From Neoarius graeffei (Eukaryota > Chordata > Actinopteri > Siluriformes > Ariidae): a stretch of 64,000 nucleotides of DNA. The position numbers and the translations under genes were made by a program. The notes below the pieces were generated by a model that searched no databases, was not told the DNA's origin, and was given only the letters and a program-made list of their open reading frames with translations. Of the stretch, positions 56,226-64,000 are shown piece by piece. Each line of letters begins with the position of its first letter. Position 1 is the stretch's first letter. The stretch spans positions 44,833,890 through 44,897,889 of the forward strand of contig NC_083571.1 in NCBI RefSeq assembly GCF_027579695.1. The letters are read 5' to 3'.

Positions 56226-57182
56226 TAATATACAACCCCGATTCCAAAAAAGTTGGGACAAAGTACAAATTGTAAATAAAAATGGAATGCAATGATGTGG
56301 AAGTTTCAAAATTCCATATTTTATTCAGAATAGAACATAGATGAGATATCAAATGTTTAAACTGAGAAAATGTATCATTTAAAGAGAAAAATTAGGTGAT
56401 TTTAAATTTCATGACAACACCACATCTCAAAAAAGTTGGGACAAGGCCATGTTTACCACTGTGAGACATCCCCTTTTCCAGAGGTGGAAAGAGTACTAAA
56501 ATATTATACTCAAGTACAAGTACTGTTACTCTGATGAAATTTTACTTAAGTACAAGTAAAGTTACCAGACAAAAAATCTACTCAAGTAAAAGTAAAAAGT
56601 AGATCATTTAAAATGTACTTTGAGTAAAAGCAAAACGTTACTTTTAACAATGGGTGTTTTCTGCCTCCATTGTGTTGTGCAAAAATGAAAAAGAAGAGGA
56701 AACAAGGATATGTACATCTCAACCCAGATGTTTTATTTAAAGGAAGTGTATCAAATTGAATGCTTAGGATAATGCTGCATTAAAACTGAGACAAACAAAA
56801 AAGGTCAATACACACAGTCATGTCGTTTACATCGCCCTGACCACACACAAAGCATTGTACACGAAATATGAAAGTGAAATGTTGCACCGAAATCTCGTAG
56901 CTTGCCTGTGTGCACTGTGTGTTATTGAACAATTCAATTCAAACATTATTTGTTTTGCTTAGTATTCCTTTCTGGTCTGTTGGATGTAGAATGGTAGGAG
57001 GACTGATCACGTCAGGTTGGCGAGCTAACTTGCTTGCATGATTAGCCAACCAAATAACAGACTAGTTACCGTTATGTTACAGTACCAACAGGTTGCTACT
57101 TCAACATTAGCAATGCCATCCACTATTTTTGGAATATAACCAGCCTATTGTCGGTTTTACTATGGAAAGGAAACATTATGAT

Positions 57183-57604
57183 CAGGGGCGCAGATACGTT
57201 TTTTGAACTGGGGGGGGGACAAAAAACTGGGGGGGGACAAAAAACTGGGGGGGGACAAAGCTGCCAGCAAACCAACCCCAACCCCGATATGCCTGTCAAA
57301 CTTGTTGTGGGTAACCATAGCAACCAAGCTCGAGCTCGCAACCTGTGCAGTCTGCGCAGCTCAACCAACCGAATATCAGTCTTTGTTTTGTTTTATGTGA
57401 GTTGTTGCAACTATGTATACACTGCTGTGCACCTCAATAAACCGAATGGTAATTAGTCTTTTGATTTTTCCGTGAGGTTTGCCTTATGCAAAGAAAGACA
57501 GCATAGACGTTTTTTCCTCCCTATAAGTGGGGGGGACCGAACGAGGTGAATTTAAATCTGGGTGGGACGAATCCCACCCGTCCCCCCCTCTATCTGCGCC
57601 CGTG
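57183..57604. mobile_element. 422-bp hAT-type MITE with a small tandem repeat
   Basis: Left CAGGGGCGCAGATACG, right TATCTGCGCCCGTG, with a perfect ATTATGAT duplication (57175-57182, 57605-57612). Three copies of an 18-bp unit (GGGGGACAAAAAACTGGG) lie at 57209-57260. It sits 19 bases past the BED exon donor. Confidence 0.93.
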
Positions 57605-57630
57605 ATTATGATGCCAATGACAATACTTAC

Positions 57631-57846
57631 CTCAACATGCTTGCGCAGATTAGACGTCGAATTTTTGTATGCCGCAATGGTTGTCTTCTTGGGCACACAT
57701 AATCTGCATTGCATAATGAAACTGTCACCCCTTTTCTCTATGAAGCTGAAGTGATCACGTATGTAGGGCCAGGGGTGCACTTCATTACTGGAAGAAATTG
57801 CGTTTTCTGCAGGGTCGTCCACCACAGGTTCCTCGGTCTCCTCCAT
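57631..57846 (-). pseudogene. hAT transposase BED zinc-finger exon
   Basis: 72 codons from ATG to a consensus donor (GAG|GTAAGT): an acidic start (MEETEEPVVDDPAEN), then HFSFIEKRGDSFIMQCRLC and NSTSNLRKHVE. The C-x2-C...H layout is the BED finger of hAT transposases. No later exon of the same frame was found, so it seems to be an isolated exon. Confidence 0.8.
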
Positions 57847-58550
57847 GTCCGCAGGGGCGCTTTATCAACACCCGTGGCCCAGGGGCTAGGCCCCTCATAG
57901 GCTACCTGTCAACCCTACCCTTACCGTTGGCCAGGAAAACACTCTTATTTTATTTGCAATACGTGTCAAGCATTTACAGTGTAAGTGCGTAATTAGCCTA
58001 GAAGCCTACGATAGGTTACGTTTGGCTCAGCGTAGCTGCGCAAGGCCCACGCTCACATCGCTCAACACATCCGACCACAGAGGGAGAGAAGAACGCGCGC
58101 ATTATCATTACAGAGCCGGTTCTGATTATTACCATGGACAGGACAGTGATACTGCGTAACTTTCACGCAGGGGCATGGCCAGAGATAACCACACAAGCCT
58201 GCGTGCGCTATAATGTAGACCTATGTGTTGTAAACATAAAACACACACACACCTACAGACAAGTCCTTTTAAAAAATAAAACACATAAAAATAGCTCAGC
58301 GGCATGAAAACAAACATTCACTGCAAGTCAAGGTACTTGGCTCGGCGGCCACATGAAACTTAAACACCATGGACAGCGGCCAAACTCATAACTCTACAGA
58401 CCGAAATACACGAAACCAAGTCCTACTAGGGTCTATTTTACCGATCTATGTTCAAGCATCATGCAAGTCTTCTCCTTGAATGAGACTGTGCATTCAACTG
58501 CCTTTTTGGCATGACTGCATCAAAATACCACTTGCAACAATATTTCACGC

Positions 58551-59860
58551 TAGGGCTGTGCCGATAGACGATGCCATCGTCCATCGACGATGGTGGTCAT
58601 CCATCACGATGGAGAGCCACCATCGTGATACCACGCCCCCTCCTGTCATAATCATGCATATACGGTATCATCTGGGCCTATTTAACCTAAAAAGTTAGTT
58701 TTTTGTTAGTTTAGTTAGTTAGTTTTGTTTAATATATAACATATTATAAATACATAATTATATAAATCATTATATCCTATTACCGCTTGTTCACGTATAG
58801 GCTATGGTACAGGGACGTGCTAGTGAACATAACATGTGCTTACACAAATACAGTATGCTACTAATAATAAATTTTGACTTCATTTTTTAGCCTACACTAT
58901 ACTTTTAATGTAAAATTTGTCATGTTGTTCAAACAAATAGCCACTATTAACAGTCGGGAAATATTGCACCTTATCAAACAGCAGTGAAGCGCAGACTTCG
59001 GCAGAAGTCAAATAACTTTAATCTGGTAAATAGGCCTACTTTCAGACTCAAAATGGTCCACTCTAAGCCATAATGTCAAACCAAATGGAAGAATGAAGGT
59101 GATTCTGACAAATGTAAAGACAGTAAAAAAAAAAAAGCCCCAATATTAAATCATGATTTTAAAAGCTGGCGCAATAATTCAAACACTAATAAATTGGAAA
59201 AATTAGCGCGTTCAAGTGCGCACTAAAGGCCGAAACGCATCTTCAATTGAAATGGTGTAAATAAACAATGAGTAATAGCTTAAGTGTAGTTTCTTCTCAT
59301 AGTTTGAATACTAGTCTTTCATTGTTAGAGCAGATTAATATCTTGCCGTGATCAGTGAGTGCTCGGGGAGGTTCATTTCCACCTGCGCTTTGCGCAGCTC
59401 ATTTCTCCGAAGCCAGCTGTGCGCAAACGCAGTGTTGACTGCTCGGCAAACTCCAAACGCTCGGTCTGTACTGGCCCTCTGTTCCGCAAGCGAGTTGGTT
59501 ATGGCCAGGTTCAAATTGTGCCCAAAACAACTTAATCACGGCCATTTCAATTGCCTGATGGCTGTGACAATATTCTCCCCGTTGTTGCAGGCGATCTTTT
59601 TCTCCTCTATTTTCCATTCGGCAAGTGTCTCGCGCAATGCGTCTTCTAAATTGTCCGCTGAATGCGTCTCTGGCATGAAACTCGTCTGCAGGCATTTGGA
59701 CTGCATTGCCCACTCTCGGTCCACATAATGTACGGTAGCTGACGTATAGGGCATCATGTTGCAGCTGGACCACATATCCGTTATCAAGGCCAAATATTCC
59801 ACATCACCTAGCGCTTTTTTTTCTTAACGTGCCAAAGCCTCGGATGAGTATCTAATACTT

Positions 59861-59908
<48 letters not shown>

Positions 59909-60005
59909 TTAATAATGTGGTATTAAAATCCCCCCCCCCCACGATATGATCGTCCATCACTGTAAACATCGTCGATGCCAATTAAGGGGACATCACACAG
60001 CCCTA
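58551..60005. mobile_element. nested hAT element with transposase fragment (TAGGGCTGTG family)
   Basis: TAGGGCTGTGCCGATAG and CACACAGCCCTA are flanked by a perfect TTTCACGC duplication (58543-58550, 60006-60013). A (TAA)n run lies at 59865-59907. ATCG/CATCG-rich subterminal repeats occur at both ends. Confidence 0.95.
59399..59802 (-). pseudogene. hAT transposase core fragment
   Basis: In two overlapping frames the minus strand reads LITDMWSSCNMMPYTSATVH, MQSKCLQTSFMPETHSADNL and, after a shift, CFGHNLNLAIT-like text. These are the catalytic-core landmarks of BED-type hAT transposases (TTDxWSS, CFGHxLNL). Several bases are missing, so it is not functional. Confidence 0.8.
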
Positions 60006-60660
60006 TTTCACGCACTCCATCAAGAAAAAAGTTAAACATGATGAACACGGGCATACTGTTTTGAGCATATGATTTTTTAAAAAGAAACTAGCTACATCAA
60101 AGTCCTTCAATCAACCCATCCTTTAGCGCAAATGAGCTTAACCTGGTTCAAAGCATGACGCTAGCAGTAGCTGCATAAGGCAAAATCACGTGGGCCTTTC
60201 GTCAATAACAAGCCACGGCGGGCAAACATTAATAATCAAGCGTCCTTACCTTAAAACGCTGTCTTGACCACAGAACTTCTCAAGTATTTCACTTAAATCC
60301 ACACGGGTTAACAACACACCCAACACAGCTAGCGAGAAATGTGGATCTGCGCTAGCTTTGTATTGCTATTCCCCTCAGTATGCTTACTCTGCTGCCTGAA
60401 CTGTGAACATTATAGGCTACAATATTTTCATCAATTTCTTCAGTAGACGCCGTTTTAGACATTTTATTATCCCCATCGAAATATGCTATTATACTAACAG
60501 GATTAAAACTCAAATCACATGACACGTATTCAAATCACAACTGATTTATTTTACTGTTGGACAGATCATAGCATATCTAGCCTAGCTGCACATAGCCTAG
60601 CTGCTGGTAGGCTGATAACTGATAAGTAGCTGATATTCTGAACAGATTGGTGATCCTTAC

Positions 60661-60756
60661 CTTAAAAAAGTCTGTGACTTTAGGCAACGATTCTATCATT
60701 ACCTGCATCTCTCTTTTTTTCCTTTTATGCGCCCCGCTAACATGTGAACGCTTCAT
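60661..60756 (-). pseudogene. probable first coding exon of a hAT transposase
   Basis: 32 codons, MKRSHVSGAHKRKKREMQ followed by SLPKVTDFFK and a GTAAGG donor. A basic start followed by a hydrophobic '-FF-K' motif is common at hAT transposase N-termini. Too short for the track but clean. Confidence 0.55.
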
Positions 60757-61333
60757 CTTTCAAAGCCTCTAAATTTGTGTCTCAGTAGTCTGCAGTCTTT
60801 GGCGCGCTTTCATGCGTGACGTTACATTTTGTTACATTTTATTCTGGTCCAGTTGTGGGTGTTCGTTTCGCGAACCACATCCACCATGTCTCTTACAGCA
60901 GGCTACTGTGCGCTCATTTATTTCTAACCTTATTTCTATCCATACATTAATGTAGGCCCACGATTCCGACAGTTTATTATTTTATTAATATTACAAGGCC
61001 CCTGATTGGCTGTGGCCCAGGGGCGTGAGCCCCCCAAAGCGCCGGTGCATGTCCGCCATCATCTGTGTGAGACTCGCGCGCGCGACAACTGTCCTTCCCG
61101 TGATTCATTTCCAGAGCGCATTTCCCCTTCTCCGTTTTAGCCTTTTTTATTTATTTATTTATTTTTACTCAGTAACGGTTGTGATGTAAAATGTACCGAA
61201 GTACACTACTTAAAAGAAAACATACTTAAGTAAAAGTACACTCTTTAAAAATTACTTGAAAAAGTATAAGTACACAAAAAAGCTACTCAAGTACAGTAAC
61301 GCGAGTAATGTAATTCGTTACTTTCCACCTCTG

Positions 61334-62392
61334 CCCTTTTCTCTTTACAACAGTCTGTAAACGTCTGGGGACTGAGGAGACAAGTTGCTCAAGTTTAGGG
61401 ATAGGAATGTTAACCCATTCTTGTCTAATGTAGGATTCTAGTTCCTCAACTGTCTTAGGTCTTTTTTGTCGTATCTTCCGTTTAATGATGTGCCAAATGT
61501 TTTCTATGGGTGAAAGATCTGGACTGCAGGCTGGCCAGTTCAGTACCCGGACCCTTCTTCTACGCAGCCATGATGCTGTAATTGATGCAGTATGTGGTTT
61601 GGCATTGTCATGTTGGAAAATGCAAGGTCTTCCCTGAAAGAGACGTCGTCTGGATGGGAGCATATGTTGCTCTAGAACCTGGATATACCTTTCAGCATTG
61701 ATGGTGTCTTTCCAGATGTGTAAGCCGCCCATGCCACATGCACTAATGCAACCTCATACCATCAGAGATGCAGGCTTCTGAACTGAGCGCTGAAAACAAC
61801 TTGGGTCGTCTGTCTCCTCTTTAATCTGAATGACACAGCATCCCTGATTTCCATAAAGAACTTCAAATTTTGATTCGTCTGACCACAGAACAGTTTTCCA
61901 CTTTGTCACAGTCCATTTTAAATCTGCCTTGGCCCAGAGAAGACGTCTGCGCTTCTGGATCATGTTTAGATATGGCTTCTTCTTTGAACTATAGAGTTTT
62001 AGCTGGCAACTGCGGATGGCACGGTAAATTGTGTTCACAGATAATGTTCTCTGGAAATATTCCTGAGCCCATTTTGTGATTTCCAATACAGAAGCATGCC
62101 TGTATGTGATGCAGTGCCGTCTAAGGGCCCGAAGATCACGGGCACCCAGTATGGTTTTCCGGCCTTGACCCTTACGCACAGAGATTCTTCCAGATTCTCT
62201 GAATCTTTTGATGATATTATGCACTGTAGATGATGATATGTTCAAACTCTTTGCAATTTTACACTGTCGAACTCCTTTCTGATATCGCTCCACTATTTGT
62301 CGGTGCAGAATTAGGGGGATTGGTGATCCTCTTCCCATCTTTACTTCTGAGAGCTGCTGCCACTCCAAGATGCTCTTTTTATACCCAGTCAT
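61334..62392 (-). pseudogene. Tc1-like transposase with one TGA, C-terminus cut by hAT
   Basis: Reading from 62392 (or from the inner Met at MGRGSPIPL), helix-turn-helix domains include RQCKIAKSLNISSSTVHNII, and the DDE core is at WSDESKFEV, FQHDNAKPHTA and LSPIENIW. The only stop is TGA at 61754-61756, where relatives have Trp, in the same frame as the rest. The hAT insertion breaks the frame after KRKG; the missing end DVSQW and stop TAA is found at 56453-56470 on the far side. Confidence 0.93.
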
Positions 62393-62714
62393 GTTAATGA
62401 CCTATTGCCAATTGACCTAATGAGTTGCAGTTTGGTCCTCCAGCTGTTCCTTTTTTGTACCTTTAACTTTTCCAGCCTCTTATTGCCCCTGTCCCAACTT
62501 TTTTGAGATGTGTTGCTGTCATGAAATTTCAAATGAGCCAATATTTGGCATGAAATTTCAAAATGTCTCACTTTCGACATTTGATATGTTGTCTATGTTC
62601 TATTGTGAATACAATATCAGTTTTTGAGATTTGTAAATTATTGCATTCCGTTTTTATTTACAATTTGTACTTTGTCCCAACTTTTTTGGAATCAGGGTTG
62701 TAACTATTCAATAC

Positions 62715-62897
62715 AGTGTTACTTGAAAGTCTGTGAACCCTTTAGAATTTTCTATATTTCTGCATAAATATGACCTAAAACATCAGATTTTCACACAAGT
62801 CCTAAAAGTAGATCAAGAGAACCCAGTTAAACAAATGAGACAAAAATATTATAATTGGTCATTTATCTATTGAGGAAAATGATCTAATATTATATGG
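62715..62897. repeat. solo terminal repeat of the 29527-type Tc1 element
   Basis: ACTTGAAAGTCTGTGAACCC onward matches the 5' terminus of the Tc1 element at 29527 for about 180 bp and then ends. No second terminus is nearby. Confidence 0.85.
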
Positions 62898-63099
62898 CTA
62901 AAAAAAATATTAAATCTGTGATTTGTTAATTCACGTGAAGCTTTGTTTAACTGACAAAAGTACAAAGAAAAGATTTTCAATGGTTTTACTGATCAACTTA
63001 ATTGTATTTTGTAAACATAAACGAAGTTAGAATTTGATGCCTCAAACACACTCAAAAAAAGTAAGGACAGAGGCAAAATAAGATTGAAAAGTCTATAGG

Positions 63100-63807
63100 A
63101 TATTCAAGTAACACCATTTTGGAAGATTTCACAATAAGCAGGTTAATTAAGTTTGCAGATGACACGACTGTGGTGGGTCTCATCAACAATGGCGATGAGA
63201 CAATCTACAGGAGTGAGGTGAGCCGCTTGGCCATGTGGTGCAAGGACAACAATCTCCGTCTGAACATGGAGAAGACGAAGGAGATTGTTGTGGACTTCAG
63301 GAGAGAGCACACCCAGTATGCTCCACTATCTATTGATGGTGCTGCAGTGGAGACAGCAAGAGCCCCAGCCCCCATCATACACACTTTCTACAGAGGCACC
63401 ATCGAGAACATCCTGACCAGCTGCATCACCGTGTGGTACGGTGCCTGCACTGTGTCCTGCTGCAAGTCTCTGCAGCGCATCGTGAGAGCAGCTGAGAGGA
63501 TCATTGGTGTCTCTCTCCCTTCTCTAATGGATATCTATAACTCCCGCCTCACCCGCAAAGCCATCAGGATTGCAGGTGACCCCACCCACCCATCTCACAA
63601 CCTCTTCAGCCTGCTGCCATCGGGGAGGAGACTGCGGAATCTCCGGGCCAAAACCAGCAGGCTCAAGAACAGTTTCTTTCACCAGGCAGTCAGGAGGCTC
63701 AACTCCCTCCCTGTTCTGCCCCTCCTCCCCCCTCTGCCCACTGCCACAGATTCTGCTCGCACACCCCCCTTCAGCATCTGACATGTCATCCTCACAGTTC
63801 CCCCCCC

Positions 63808-63865
<58 letters not shown>

Positions 63866-64000
63866 TCTCATTGTTCATTAACACACTGAACTCAGGGACT
63901 GCACATCTCACTTTACCTCGCTCATTTGCACTATTCCGCACTACCTCATCTTAACAGCTACTAGTTTGTTTATACTGCTTATTTCAGGTTTACCTGCTAT
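63100..64000 (+). mobile_element. L2/Rex1-like LINE with internal deletion, running off the window
   Basis: The frame 63119-63781 contains the reverse-transcriptase YxDD-region variant KFADDTTVVGL, then FREHTQYAPLSIDGAAVE-type text and jumps directly to HTFYRGTIENILTSCITVWY, so a block between palm and C-terminal region is deleted in frame. It ends LKNSFFHQAVRRLNSLPV. A (CA)n run follows at 63810-63858. The 3' end is beyond 64000. Confidence 0.85.

Larger units (their letters stand above)
56479..61333. mobile_element. 4.9 kb hAT element (CAGAGGTGG family) inside the Tc1 element
   Basis: CAGAGGTGGAAAGAGTAC and GTTACTTTCCACCTCTG termini are flanked by a perfect CCCTTTTC duplication (56471-56478, 61334-61341). 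AAGTAC-rich inner ends match the 5023-6174 copy. It contains transposase exon remnants and two further hAT insertions (57183-57604 and 58551-60005). Confidence 0.95.
56233..62700 (-). mobile_element. Tc1-like transposon split by a hAT element
   Basis: Left end CAACCCCGATTCCAAAAAAG and right end CTTTTTTGGAATCAGGGTTG are inverted, each preceded or followed by TA (56231-56232, 62701-62702). The inner repeats continue for about 200 bp. Without the hAT insertion it would be about 1.6 kb, the normal size. Confidence 0.95.

Noticed and set aside
63524-63871. Minus-strand frame with a long Val-Cys repeat
   Set aside because: Arises from the (CA)n microsatellite and the antisense of the LINE coding region.
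55561-64000. Search for upstream (catalytic) chitin synthase exons
   Set aside because: No frame with glycosyltransferase motifs was found; the stretch is accounted for largely by Tc1, hAT and LINE material, so the exons are assumed to lie outside the window.

Overview
This window looks like teleost fish genomic DNA. It holds two spliced host genes, dense DNA-transposon, LINE and SINE debris typical of ray-finned fish, and many copies of a tRNA-derived SINE resembling the DANA/Mermaid type described in cyprinids and catfishes. A catfish-like lineage is possible but is only an impression. No bacterial-style genes, CRISPR arrays or genuine tRNA/rRNA genes were seen.

Host gene 1 (+ strand, 7749-33506) is a complete mitochondrial pyruvate carrier subunit 1 gene (mpc1). 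Five coding exons give a 109-residue protein. The second exon is only four bases long (12535-12538). I predicted it from a phase mismatch between exons 1 and 3 and then found it by eye. The introns (4.7, 9.6, 3.2 and 7.9 kb) are packed with transposons.

Host gene 2 (- strand, 55560 down to 51929) is the 3' half of a chitin synthase gene. Nine exons encode about 638 residues: the EDRWL and QRRRW motifs, a five-helix membrane cluster, the SWGTRE motif, an acidic linker, two C-terminal membrane helices and the stop codon. The upstream catalytic exons were not found between 55.6 and 64 kb, so they probably lie beyond the right edge. The two genes face each other tail to tail, about 18.4 kb apart.

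Layout: 0.7-1.5 kb, remnant of an endogenous-retrovirus integrase; 1.5-7.4 kb, SINEs plus an RNase H-bearing LINE split by another LINE, itself split by an L2/Rex1-like LINE and a hAT element; 7.6-33.7 kb, mpc1 with its intronic transposons; 34.4-39.6 kb, a SINE split by a 4.4 kb insertion; 39.8-40.2 kb, a small P2RX7-C-like exon; 40.9-49.5 kb, a Tc1-like element containing a MITE and a 6.3 kb Ty3/gypsy element with the Gmr1-type order (integrase upstream of reverse transcriptase); 51.9-55.6 kb, the chitin synthase 3' half; 56.2-62.7 kb, a Tc1-like element split by a 4.9 kb hAT that itself carries two further hAT insertions; 63.1-64 kb, another L2-like LINE.

Many insertion boundaries are firm because target-site duplications (TSDs) can be read on both sides. 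Exon models come from splice signals, reading phase and remembered family motifs; no alignment or search was run.
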